Source: Lumbricus rubellus
Taxonomy: Eukaryota; Annelida; Clitellata; Crassiclitellata; Lumbricidae
Assembly: GCA_945859605.1 (NCBI GenBank)
Contig: OX243824.1
Span: forward strand, 19,870,467 to 19,934,466
Length of the DNA stretch: 64,000 nucleotides
Direction: 5' to 3'
The translations under genes were made by a program, and so were the position numbers. Numbering within the stretch: the stretch's first letter is position 1; each line of letters begins with the position of its first letter. The notes beneath the pieces are model-generated. The model saw nothing but the letters and a program-made list of their open reading frames with translations. It made no database searches and was not told the origin of the DNA. Positions 11,301-20,039 of this stretch are shown here, one piece after another.

Positions 11301-14300
11301 ACACATGTCACACGCGCGCACGCTCACACACGCACGCACACACACGTACACATACACACGTACACATACACGGTACTACACGTACACATTCACGCGTACA
11401 TGACTACAATTATAGCCTACATTTGAACTGTAAATCAATGTGCAGGTTCTAGGGCTCCGATAAAGCGAACGAATCTGCTGTCGGAAGATGACGACACTCG
11501 TCCTGAAGATCTTACTTACGTCATCAGTCAACCGACGAACGGTGACGTCATTCTGCTTGCGTCAACATCCGATGACGTCACCGTGACGAACTTCACTCAG
11601 GCCGACGTCGACAACAACCTCGTCGTATTTCTTCATAAAGGTCAATCAGTTCAAGTCGGTTATTATTATCATTATTATTATCATTGAAACACTAGAAGTG
11701 ACTATAGATGATAGGCTACGTTGGGTTATTTCCTGCAGTATCTCTAAGTATCGCCTTGCTGAAAATTATCTCGGCATGGAGTTGCAGTTGGTTCTGATTG
11801 CATGTTTATACATGTATGCTCCTATCGACATACCGGTGTCTTTTAGTACGTTATGATCGTTTTAGTATACACAAACTTGCCTGTATTTATGTATTTATGT
11901 AATGTAATGTATGTAGTTATGACTTGCACGATTGTCATTCAGACAGAAGAAGCTGTTGTCATGGCTACGATTGTCTTCAAACGGCAGAATACGTGGATGT
12001 GGATACGAATGTCACTGTGGCATAAGAATCAGTTTGCATAGTTACGATTGTTTCAAAGAACAAGATGCGTGGATGTGGGTACGATTGTCACTCACACAGA
12101 AGAATCTGTTGCTATGGTTACAATTGTCTTCAAACAAGAGAATGCGTGGATGTGGATGTGATTGTCACTCGGACAGAAGAATCTGTTGGCATGGTTACGA
12201 TTGTCTTCAAAGAACAAAATACGTGGGATGTGGACACGATTTTCCTTCACAAAGAAGAATCTGTTGCTATGGTTACGATTGTCTTCAAATACAATTATAA
12301 TAATAAGAGCGATGATGTCATTATTTTCGCTATTATTGATGATGATAACAATTTAAAAAAAACAATGGTAGGCCTAACAACAATAAAAATAATAATATTT
12401 ATTCGCTATTCTTTTTAGCATCGGCCGAGGCTTCCATCGGCTTCTTCCGGTTCAACATCAGCGATGGAGCGAACATCCTGGCGCAGGAAACCTTCCAGGT
12501 CGAGGTGGAGCCTCTCCTGCTGACCCTGGAGCAGTCCGGTCCGTTGGAGGTCTTTCCCGGACTGGCCCAGCCCCTGACGAGCACCATCCTCCGCGCCACC
12601 ACCAACGACCCGCTTCAGCCTCGCCCCATCAGCTACACCCTTCAGACGCACCCGACCCACGGTCGCCTTGTCACCTCTGATCTGACCGAAGAGGTCAGCA
12701 CGTTCAGCCAGGAGGAGATCGACAGCGGCGCCATCTACTACCTCCTCCGCAACACATCCATCCTCCTCGGTGGTGGTGGACAGGGACTCGAGGACTTCAT
12801 CGTCTTCGACGTGTCCACTGCCTACGCTTCCGCCATCCGATCTCAGACCCTGACCATCTGTATATCCTACGAAGGCGGAGTCAACACGGACAACCTCGAT
12901 CAGTTCATCGTCGTTCAGGGAGCCAGTGTAGACGAGGGAGACGCGGTGAACGTCAGCAAGGCCTCTCTGGACGTCACCGGGTACAAGCGGAGGTTGGTCG
13001 CAGGCGGGCTTCGCGGTCCAGAGGTCTACCTCGTCGTTCACCGTCTCCCAATGCAAGGGAATCTGACGCTGAGCGGTGAGGTTCTTCAACCTGGGGACAA
13101 CTTCACTCAGAAGGAAATCAACCGAGGACTCATCGCCTACCAGCATGATCACTCGGACACGCTCACGGACGCTTTCTCCTTCACGGTTCGAGTGGAGCTG
13201 ACTGGAAGACAGTCCCTTCGAAGCAGTTGTGGCGGAAATCAACAACCGCCACCCCTCCTCCTCATTGTCTACAACATAACAATTCGTCCTATCAACGATC
13301 AAACGTTTACGCTGCGGACGGACACTCCAAGCATCGAACTGATCCAGGGATCCGTCTCAACGATCACGAACCGGACTCTGAGGACTACGGACCCCGACAC
13401 GGATCCAGCGGACATCCGATACGAGATCAACAACATGCCGAACAATGGATTCATCGCATTATTGTCTCCGCAGGATCAAAGAAACGTTGCCGCCGCCGCT
13501 GACAATCTTGTGGCCGTATACAGCTTCTCGCAGCGGGACATCGACAATTACACCGTGGTGTTCGTACACGATGGGACACCGGGGAACGGAGCATTCTACT
13601 TCTCGGTGTCAGATGGACGACACAAACCTCTCTACAAGGTATTCAACGTACGCATCATTCTTCTAAACCTCGAGGTCGTTAGTCTAACGGATGTAGACAT
13701 TCTCCAAGGTCACTTCTCTGCGGTTATCACCGCTGCGAATATCGGTGTAAAAACGAACGCTAGAAGCCAGCAGATCACTTATAATGTTACGAGGAATCCG
13801 ATGTACGGTCTGATGTATTTAAACGACGCCATCTCAAGCTACTTCAGCCATAGAGATGTTGAGGATGGACTCGTAGCCTACGTTCAAACGGACTTGGCGA
13901 GCGCCAACGACAGTTTCGAGTTCCTCGTTTCAGACAACCTCCAGAACGCCGTCTTTGGTCAGAGGTTGAGCATCGTCGTCAGACCCTACCTTAAGATGGG
14001 AGCTCGACCCCTCCAGGCGAAAGGTCAGCGGTCGGTAAAGATAACGATCATGGACCTAGATGCCACCGAGCTGTCCATTGTGACGGGCAGCGACCCGGAG
14101 TACTACGTCATCCGGGGTCCCGCTAAAGGCCGGCTGTTCGTGGTGGACTCGGTTAAGGGAGCCAAGCGAGAGGTGAAGTCGACGAGAAAGGAGAAGGGCA
14201 AAGAGACGATGAAATCTAAAAACGGTCGATACAGGACACGGACTGGTTACGTGGAGAACGCCGTCATTCGGTTCACCCACGACGACATCGTCAACGATAA

Positions 14301-15183
14301 GGTCGAGTACAGGATGCTGCTCTCAGATGCGCAGGGAGCCAGCGCAGGGAATCCATATCAAGACAATTTCACGTTCGTTCTGACTGCCCGCAACGCCCAG
14401 CCCGTCACAGGCACCCTACGCATCGACGCCATCCCACCTCTGCCTCCCTTGTCAAGAACCACGTCGACTGAGGGTGGGGAGCCCTTCATCGTCGTCGACC
14501 AGCGAAGTACCCCTTGGTTAGGGGGTAGGATGATGGTGACGACGGTTGGAATGGCAGAGGAGGAGATGGGAGCGAAGGATTCGACGGGGGGTGACGAGGA
14601 CCCACCGGAGAAGGTCAGCAAGAATCATCTGCTGATTGTCTTCCTCATCTCAGGGATAACCGTCATGGCTTTAGTCGGGTTTGTAGTCTTCAAATGCATG
14701 CGACGGAGAAAGACGAAGAAGTATGATTCGGGTGGAAAGAAGTCGGAAGGGAACGCTTCCGCTTCCGGTTCCGTCCTTCCCATCATCGCCATCACGTCGT
14801 CCAGTCCAGACGTCGTCGAGACCCACCACCACCACCAGAGACCCACACCACAGCCTTCACCCCCTTTGACTGAAACACCCCTCCACCGGACGCGTCCTTC
14901 AACGCCCAGAGGTCGTCTTCCCTCAAGGCTGGAGCGGCAGGAAGCCCTGGTGGGCGAGTCCCCGCCTTCCTCTCCAACCACCTCTTCGAAGGCTGGTTAC
15001 GTACGCATCGTTCCAGCTCAGCGGGACCCAGTTACACCACCTGACGACCAGACCCCCACGACCCCTGGCGGAACGATCAAGAAGGAACAGGTGATGTTCG
15101 ATTGGGAGAACGTCGATCCGGAACTGCTGCAACATTGTCGGAAGACGAATCCAATTCTGCACAGGAACCAGTATTGGGTCTAA
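1364..15183 (+). CDS. CSPG4: CSPG4/NG2-like chondroitin sulfate proteoglycan core protein, five of its exons (5' partial)
   Basis: Spliced CDS: 1364-2388, 2962-3870, 6553-9076, 11446-11640, 12419-15183, all with GT-AG introns. Intron phases are 0, 0, 1 and 1; the exon at 1364 itself begins in phase 1. The product is about 2,470 residues without its signal-peptide exon, against 2,322 for human CSPG4. Order of domains: two laminin G domains, an EGF-like cysteine cluster, a long CSPG-repeat array, one transmembrane helix (14629-14691), and a cytoplasmic tail of about 163 residues. The tail ends DPELLQHCR..NPILHRNQYWV, nearly the vertebrate NG2 C terminus, including the PDZ ligand QYWV. Members of this family are type I membrane receptors that bind collagen and other matrix and growth-factor partners and link to PDZ scaffolds. 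Orthology is supported from end to end. Chondroitin sulfate attachment is not provable here. The exons are GC-rich, especially at third positions, unlike the AT-rich introns. Confidence 0.95.
2394..2570. mobile_element. hAT-type MITE (CAGGGCTG family) at the CSPG4 splice donor
   Basis: A 177-bp element that begins CAGGGCTGATTTTAAGGAA and ends AAAAATCCTG, with perfect 8-bp flanking duplications AAGGTAAT (2386-2393 and 2571-2578). Two relatives lie at 36470-36644 and 36827-37030. The 8-bp duplication and CAG...CTG ends fit the hAT superfamily. It has no coding capacity. The duplicated target contains the exon/intron junction AAG|GTAAT, so an alternative donor exists at 2573/2574. Using it would read into a stop codon at 2419-2421. 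Confidence 0.88.
2617..2830 (+). mobile_element. tRNA-derived SINE with LINE-like tail (family A)
   Basis: It has a tRNA-like head with a B-box-like run (GGTTGCTGATTCGAATC) near 2656-2672. A body follows (CTTCACTTGAAATTGCTTGTG, GCTTCGGTGTGAAGCTCCG), then the 3' tail AGAGCGCCTCTGAGTAG..GGGGCGCTATA and an A/T-rich end. The same body and tail recur at 11142, 38878 and 41286; a copy of the head and body on the minus strand lies at 28622. It fills much of CSPG4 intron 2. Confidence 0.8.
2962..3870 (+). CDS. CSPG4: CSPG4 exon: end of laminin G 2, EGF-like module, first CSPG repeats
   Basis: 303 codons, phase 0 at both ends. The exon begins VDGRLLGFRDA, which completes laminin G 2 (human: VNGQRRGLREA). 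It is followed by seven cysteines between about 3022 and 3126, six of them spaced C-x4-C-x5-C-x9-C-x-C-x4-C, an EGF-like pattern. A short Gly/Ser linker (GVGGGGSGW) comes next. CSPG repeats 1 and 2 then fill the rest, with the hallmark phrases NHDGSE and AWNDPPEIHLP (human VNPVNDPPHI). The donor is CAG|GTATAC at 3870/3871. The acceptor at 2960-2961 has a weak pyrimidine tract, but the protein match across the junction is good. Confidence 0.9.
3919..4375 (+). repeat. About 205-bp tandem repeat, two and a partial copies
   Basis: The motif GGCAGACTTTGCGCGGCCAG recurs at about 3920, 4122 and (diverged) 4337, giving units of about 202-215 bp. Each unit carries further shared blocks (AAAATTTCTGACC, GTGTACTCTTGGGTATC, AAGTCACCCCAAGCT, TTGAAATCAGGCAGGATTGC). 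The third copy is truncated. The same unit occurs twice at 19593-19930, so this is a dispersed family. It is non-coding and lies in CSPG4 intron 3. Confidence 0.85.
4908..5668 (+). mobile_element. Non-autonomous Helitron-like element
   Basis: The 5' end is TCTATATATATATAAATGAA, preceded by A; the 3' end is GGCCGGGTTCAGCTAG, followed by T. Helitrons start with TC, end in CTRR, and insert between A and T without target duplication. A short hairpin (GCCAC..GTGGC, 5638-5656) precedes the CTAG by about 10 nt, as in the family. It encodes no Rep/helicase. The interior contains the polypurine tract at 5270-5627. It lies in CSPG4 intron 3. Confidence 0.72.
5270..5627. repeat. Polypurine tract, (GGGGA)-rich, about 360 bp
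   Basis: The + strand is almost uninterrupted G and A with many runs of 4-9 G, such as GGAGGGGGAGGGGGAGG. Such tracts can form G-quadruplexes or triplex (H-) DNA. Open frames on both strands (Gly/Arg/Glu-rich on +, Pro/Ser/Leu-rich on -) are by-products of composition and not genes. The tract sits inside the Helitron-like element. Confidence 0.95.
6165..6530 (+). repeat. Degenerate TTACAAT/TACGAT simple-repeat region
   Basis: Loosely periodic blocks of ATTACAATTACTACGATTACAAT-type sequence with period near 12-18 bp, interspersed with TAGGCCTACTAC. It ends just before the acceptor of the 6553 exon. Confidence 0.75.
6553..9076 (+). CDS. CSPG4: CSPG4 exon: large block of CSPG repeats
   Basis: 841 codons plus one base. 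The exon begins VSDGKDIGDP after a TTCATTAG acceptor and continues the previous exon's LRLQ. It holds about seven CSPG repeats of roughly 110 residues. Repeat hallmarks recur: a P-x2-G turn (SPYDGEI, GPHHGVI, PPSHGLL, QPKYGSL), an aromatic FT-Q/ND-DV helix start, and a Y-x-H-D/N-G/D-S motif. NDNGPRRVVNRTF and ASDPFVKVMSGS match human positions closely. The exon closes with NNDIPPRITVNKKLRVWQ, where human has NDQPPILTTNTGLQMWE. The last base (9076) is the first base of a split glycine codon; the donor is CAAG|GTAGAA. Confidence 0.93.
9096..9250 (+). repeat. (GAAT)n microsatellite
   Basis: Runs of AATGAATGAATG with point variants, starting about 20 bp past the donor of the CSPG4 exon that ends at 9076. 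Reading frames through it (FIHSFIHS on the - strand) are repeat artefacts. Confidence 0.95.
9251..11090. other. CSPG4 intron 4, no gene seen
   Basis: AT-rich intron sequence with short ATAC/ATGT tracts (9425-9450, 10580-10800). No exon-like frame matching the CSPG family and no structured repeat were recognised. Confidence 0.7.
11142..11230 (+). mobile_element. SINE family A fragment (3' half)
   Basis: GAGCTCCGATGCAGTGTCCG through GAGCGCCCCAGAGTAG..GAGCTTGAAGGGCGCTATAACAAGTGCACATA matches the 3' half of the SINEs at 38878 and 41286. The tRNA-like head is missing. An imperfect (CA)n/(CACG)n tract follows at about 11290-11390. Confidence 0.75.
11446..11640 (+). CDS. CSPG4: CSPG4 exon: small exon, part of one CSPG repeat
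   Basis: 195 bp with split codons at both ends (phase 1/phase 1). It is not the longest open frame locally, but it translates to a perfect continuation: G-SRAPIKRTNLLSEDD, then LTYVISQPTNGDVIL, then FTQADVDNNLVVFLHK. Human CSPG4 has MWEGATAPIPAEAL..., LVYTIEQPSNGRVVL and LDGGLVLFSHR in the same order. The acceptor is TGTGCAG|GTTC. The donor AAAG|GTCAAT is weaker than the others, which is the only doubt about the 3' edge. Confidence 0.88.
11938..12292 (+). repeat. About 78-bp tandem repeat in the last CSPG4 intron
   Basis: About 4.5 imperfect copies of a unit containing CAGAAGAATCTGTTGC, ATGGTTACGATTGTCTTCAA and GCGTGGATGTGG. Successive GTCTTCAAA blocks fall near 11969, 12050, 12126, 12204 and 12280. 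A period of 78 keeps frames open, which explains the repetitive 122- and 117-residue frames here; these are not exons. Confidence 0.85.
12419..15183 (+). CDS. CSPG4: CSPG4 terminal exon: CSPG repeats, transmembrane helix, cytoplasmic tail, stop
   Basis: The exon starts after CTTTTTAG and completes the split alanine codon, then reads SAEASIGFFRFNISDG. It encodes about six further CSPG repeats. The last repeat carries a Lys/Arg-rich insertion (about 14150-14250) with no clear human counterpart. The juxtamembrane stalk is Asp/Glu-rich. The transmembrane helix LLIVFLISGITVMALVGFV.. lies at 14629-14691 and is followed by the stop-transfer stretch MRRRKTKK. The tail is long and rich in Pro, Ser and Thr, with a HHHH run. 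The final 20 residues resemble vertebrate NG2, ending QYWV (15169-15180), then TAA at 15181. Confidence 0.95.
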
Positions 15184-15215
15184 CGAACAGCAGAAATATC
15201 AGAAACATTTCCAGT

Positions 15216-15610
15216 TAGGGCTGTATAATACGGAATAGGTGAATATTCGCTATTCGGTCGAATACGAATAATTGGACAAACTATTTGGCCGAATACGAAT
15301 AGGAATAGTATTCAAAATTATAGGTCTACCGACAACATTCAAAAATCACACGCAGCCAAAAGTTTCAGCACAGTGAATTTAATACACAGACTAAAAGTAT
15401 ACACTTAACTACATGTAATGTAATTTTTTGCATCTTTCTGCCAGTATCTGAACACCAGTTATAGCACCTGCAGAAACAGATGTCACATGACCACTATTCG
15501 TATTCGGTCCGACCGCAACTATTCGGCCGAATACCGAATAGCTATTTGTCCCGATATTAGGCCGAGAAGCGAATACGAAGTGAATGTGCGGTACAACCAA
15601 ATACTATTCA
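15216..15610. repeat. Inverted-repeat-bounded repeat rich in ATTCGAATACGAATA
   Basis: It begins AGGGCTGTATAATACGG about 30 bp after the CSPG4 stop codon and ends with a degenerate inverse (..GTGCGGTACAACC). Both arms carry many copies of CTATTCGGCCGAATA-like palindromic blocks. It looks like an old non-autonomous DNA element now lying in the presumed CSPG4 3' UTR. Superfamily not determined. Confidence 0.55.
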
Positions 15611-15744
15611 TTTTTAATCAATAATTATTAATATGCAGCCTGGTATTCGTTTACTCGATTCAAGCTCACAGACCGCAGTACGATTATAAATATACAGATA
15701 TAATTATGTAGATGACAGAGTAGGAATATATGATAATAACAAGT

Positions 15745-16035
15745 TAAATAAGAGTCCGTCGATTTTATGACTGTGCGCGCTGGACCGAGAGGTCGGGGGT
15801 TCAATACCTGCCGGGGCAGAAATTTGTATCGAGATTTCTGTTCCACAAGCACCACCTAGCCGACTCAGCTATGATGAGTACACTGACCTATGGTCAGTGG
15901 ATAATGATACGGTGAGGAAGAGGATTGGCCACCGCCTCATATGCCGCGGCCTTGAAAATGAAGTCGCTAACACTTCATCCCCATTGGCAAAACCTCCGGG
16001 CTAGCTAGAAGGGATCTCATTATTATTATTAAGGC
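15745..16035 (+). mobile_element. tRNA-derived SINE (family B)
   Basis: A tRNA-like head with B-box-like GGTCGGGGGTTCAATACC (15792-15809) is followed by a core GGTGAGGAAGAGGATTGGCC and a 3' (ATT)n tail after GGGATCTC. The core matches the repeat at 53465-53875 (GGTGAGGGAGAGAATTGGAC). Non-coding. Confidence 0.7.
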
Positions 16036-16131
16036 TGCGTGGCAGCATCTGCTTAACCCTTTACCAGTTCATTTTTAAATTTTAAGCCCGTTTTCAGCGG
16101 ATATTCTCGGGGCAAACGGGTAAAAGATTAA

Positions 16132-16197
16132 CCCTTTAATGACCGGCTACATGTGTGTGTTTTCAATGCATTTTAGTACACGCTGGTCATTAAAGGG
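16132..16197. mobile_element. 66-bp piggyBac-like MITE with TTAA flanks
   Basis: CCCTTTAATGACCGGC opens the element and CGCTGGTCATTAAAGGG closes it, each flanked by TTAA (16128-16131 and 16198-16201). TTAA target sites and CCC-start inverted termini are the piggyBac signature. A related, more decayed unit (TTAACCCTTTACCAG.. to GGGTAAAAG) adjoins on the left at about 16053-16127. Confidence 0.6.
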
Positions 16198-16639
16198 TTA
16201 AGCGATGCCTGCTCGCCGCTATATACGGCCTCAACGACAGTTCACTGCTACGCAACCGATTTCATTTGTCAAGCGTGTATTTCCATGTCACTAGCGGATA
16301 AGTGGATAAAACTGCCGCCGCCGCCAGGGGCGCTGGATCCATGCTCATCTCTCAGTCAGTCCGCTCAGCCTCCGGGTCGGTCAGGTGGTCTGCGCTTCAG
16401 CTCTTCATTCCATTGAAGGACTTCATGGAGGCTATACTTCACGTCATCCTGGATGGCATTTATCGACGATTCCATCTGCCATCCTCCCATCCTGTCCACT
16501 TCACGATCATCTTCAATTAATACGGTTTTATTTGACCGCCATATATCTCATTCGGAAAGTAGCTAGGGCCTACGTTAAATTTTATGGATTTATGTGGCCG
16601 TGCATGACGCTCATGGATACATACGGTCGCTGTGTCTGT

Positions 16640-16807
16640 GTGTTTGTGTGTGTACCTGTGAGTGTGTGTGTGTGTGTGTGGGTGGGTGTGTGTGCGTGTG
16701 CGTGTGTGTATGAGTGTGTGCGTGTGTGTGCATGTGGTGACCTTGAACAAGTCTTTCAAGCACACTTTATACAGCCACCGCTTAATACCTCGTGTGACTT
16801 AATCAAT

Positions 16808-16838
<31 letters not shown>

Positions 16839-17055
16839 TTAATCAATCAATCAATCAATTTTGTTTAATCAAAACTTCAGACTGCCAGAACGCAGCATGT
16901 TACATACGACTAATTTTACAAAGGTTTTATATTTAAGTTCAGTTTATATATGCAACATAAATAAATATTTTGCTTGAATTAATGTTAATTGATCTTAATA
17001 CATATAGGCCGATGACCTATATCAATCAATCAAGCAATCAATCAATCAATCCCCT
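16640..17055 (+). repeat. Microsatellites: (GT)n and (AATC)n
   Basis: An imperfect (GT)n tract lies at about 16640-16735 and (AATC)n tracts at 16800-16860 and 17022-17050. An AATAAA hexamer at 16960-16965 is the first I found downstream of CSPG4. It is only a weak candidate for the gene's poly(A) signal. Confidence 0.8.
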
Positions 17056-17742
17056 GCCCAGGGTTACGGGTGAAAACCTCAACGGCCAAGGGAGCGGATG
17101 ACCTCATGGAGGCAACGGTCCTGTGGGCGGATAAAGGCACGGCGAGTCAGTACGCCGCTGGTCGACCCATTTTATTCCTGGATGACTCGTCCATCTGACT
17201 ACCTTGCGTTTACCCGGCGAGTTACCAAGAGAAATTAATCACCGAAGTGTTTTCCACAATGACCAGTCATACTACAAACTACATACCGTAGTGGTTGGCG
17301 GAGAATTGTGGAGACGGCTACGCTCCGGAGTGGGGCTCGCCCTTGATGATGACCTATACAGTTACAACAATATAGGCCTTTAATTTTTACGCATAACGGT
17401 TTATATGGTCGAAAGAAGGTTGTGTGAAATATCACGCTGAACCTGTCTGACTGCAAGTCACCATCAAATTATTTAGGCCTATACAGTGTACTTTTTATCA
17501 GGTGCATCGTGGTTCAATTTCTGGTCGCAGGGCGATTATCAATGAACAGACCACATCTCATTGTATTGGACTATATTCTCTGAACAGTGAACAAGCCCCC
17601 ATTGCATTTACATACTTTCGCATGTAACTCTGTAGAACCTGCACACTGTATACGGTGTGCAACAAACATTTTCAGCCATCTGAAATGCGTATACAGCGTT
17701 TTTGTGAGGTTTTCAAGGATGCTAATCAAGTGTCATGGTAGC

Positions 17743-18582
17743 ACGACATTTAATCCCGCGACATTTAATCCCGCGACATTTAATACCGCGACAGTTAACA
17801 CCGCGACAGTTAACACCGGACACTTAGTCCCGGCGACATTTAATCCCGCGACATTTAATACCGCGACATTTAATCCCGCGACATTTAATACCGCGACAGT
17901 TAACACCGGACACTTAGTCCCGGCGACATTTAATCCCGCGTCAGTTAATCCCGCGACAGTTAATCCCGGAGACATTTAATCCCGGCGACACTTAATCCCG
18001 CGACATTTGATACCGCGACACTTAATACCTGTACACATTATTTTGAGTACGAATATGACATTGTGTACGACTATAATTGTTGTCCACATAGCCAATTAGT
18101 TAGGCCCACCTATCTGTTCAGGTTTTCTGTTGTACATCTGTACATAAAACGATCATTTTTTATAAAGAACTTTAAAAAGGATTTCGGAGTTCAGTCTACG
18201 ATATGGCAGTGACATGGAGGCGAATTTAGGCTGCAGTAGCAAGCCAAACAAGCTGTGAGCCTGTGATACATGGAAATTACGAATACTTTAATGAAAAACA
18301 GTAAATATTGCTGTAAATATTGCTCTTATCGAATTTTGCTGGTTTATAATATTTAACTCCAAAGGCTTCACTCTTTTGAACAGTAGTGAATAGGCCTATT
18401 GCTGTGACTATTGCTTTTATGGAATTTATCTGTTTTAAAATGTTATTTTACTTTTCCGGTATTAAGTGTCGCGGGATTAAATGTCGCCGGGACTATATGT
18501 CTCCGGGATTAACTGTCGCGGGATTAATTGGTCGCGGGATTAACTGTCCGGTACTAACTGTCGCGGGATTAAGTGTCATGGA
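17743..18582. mobile_element. TU-like fold-back element with 15-bp repeat arms
   Basis: The left arm (17744-18030) is about 19 tandem copies of a 15-16 bp unit, consensus GACATTTAATCCCGC. The right arm (18456-18582) is about 8 copies of the same unit in inverse orientation (GCGGGATTAAGTGTC). The spacer of about 425 bp has no recognisable gene. Long inverted terminal arms built of 15-bp direct repeats are the hallmark of sea urchin TU fold-back transposons. The Asn/Pro/Ala/Thr-rich open frames in the arms are artefacts of a 15-bp period. Confidence 0.78.
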
Positions 18583-18660
18583 ACCAAGCGTCATGATATA
18601 ATTATAGGCCTATGATTGTGTGCATGGGAAATATTGTGTATGCATGCGTGTACACTGTAC

Positions 18661-18674
18661 ACACACACACACAC

Positions 18675-18760
<86 letters not shown>
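18661..18760 (+). repeat. (CA)n microsatellite
   Basis: About 100 bp of near-perfect CA repeat, with one CTACAC interruption at its left end. Confidence 0.98.
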
Positions 18761-18763
<3 letters not shown>

Positions 18764-18779
18764 ATCCTAAAGAATAACG

Positions 18780-19590
18780 CGCGCAGTTGCTGATTGTGAT
18801 ACTATTATGCGCAATAAGCAAAGCTTAACAGAGACTATTATTATGATGGCTCCAGCTTCCTTTCAAGCCATTCTTGCGAACCGTGCTTGCTGAATGACGA
18901 TGGCTTCGCTCAGTTGAAACCATTTCCTGGAGAAAAAAAAAATGCAGCAACTATCCTCCTGCACGTAAGATACCATCATAGACTGGTAATGAAAGTTGGA
19001 GCAATTGTTTGTCTGTACGAGAAGAGAGACATTCAATAAACGAATTACTGAGGATGGAGTTCGATCGGAAAGAAGGCGAGAGAACTCATCATCCATTTTT
19101 AATAACAACTTTCAATCGGATTCGACAAAGAAATGAATTCAATGGAAAGTGAATGCGACTGGCGCTACATGCACAGACGCTGAACGAATGCGAAGAGATG
19201 AATGCAAATTGTAGCGGAGAGTCTCTTGTGGGGAAAAATTGATTGTCATTGGATTATTGTACGTTTTTTTCTCGCCATTTCTGCAAAAAAGTCGTTTCTA
19301 GAAGTGTACCCAATCTTAGTGCGTTTCATGAGGTCGCCAAACAAATTTCCTGAACAGTCAGTAGGCCTGTGTATACAAGAGATCGGTATACATTATATTA
19401 GGCCTAGCCTATAGCCTATGTAATAATTTATTGTGGACGAGAGAGTACAAGTTTTGGCTAATAGTGCCACATACACACCTATTTTGTTCTGACTAAGCTG
19501 GCTCTCGACTTATCCTTTTCTGGCACTGTATCAGAGCTCTAGATCCTACGATTCCAAACTCCACCAGACCTAAGCCTGGAGAAATGCGTT
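18780..19590. other. Intergenic, no gene seen
   Basis: Short frames only, without family resemblance. No structured repeat recognised. Confidence 0.6.
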
Positions 19591-19592
19591 TT

Positions 19593-19930
19593 AGGCAGAC
19601 TCTGCGCTATATACCAGAAAATTTCTGACCTGCTCCTCAAAAACAGTGTGCTCTTGGGTATCCAGCCCCAGAACTCACGATTTCTGGCGGTGCTCTAAAA
19701 GTCACCCAAAGCTCCCAAAATCACTCGAAAACTGTCCATCGCTCGAATTACATAGCATTGAAATCACACAGGATTGCATCATTCTCGATTCCGTTCTAGA
19801 CATGCAGACTGCGCGCGGACAGAAAATTTCTGACCTGCTCCTAAAAAACAGTGTGCTGTAGGGGTGTCTAGCCCATGTGTTCAATATTTTCTGGCGATGC
19901 TCTGAAAGTCACCCCAAGCTCCAATAAGAG
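19593..19930 (+). repeat. Two copies of the about 205-bp repeat
   Basis: The same unit as at 3919-4375: GGCAGACT..TGCGC starts near 19594 and 19802, with shared blocks AAAATTTCTGACCTGCTCC and CAGTGTGCT in both copies. The second copy breaks off after AAGTCACCCCAAGCTCC. Confidence 0.85.
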
Positions 19931-20039
19931 AGAAAATAGGCCACGCGAACAAGATCACAGTTATGAAGATTCTTTCACTGCCTGATTTCAATACTATGTA
20001 ATCTGGAAGACGCAATATAACAAGTGCACACACGTGCAC

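Noticed and set aside
11932..12418. Additional CSPG4 or zinc-finger-like exon (GCGYDCH repeats)
   Set aside because: The Cys/His pattern comes from a 78-bp tandem repeat; it has no CSPG-repeat match and the flanking exons join perfectly without it.
12505..12507. Separate gene starting at 12505
   Set aside because: The frame is continuous with the exon starting at 12419 and joins in phase to the exon at 11446-11640.
17587..17979. 130-residue TFNPATFNT-type repeat protein
   Set aside because: Artefact of the 15-bp repeat arm of the fold-back element.
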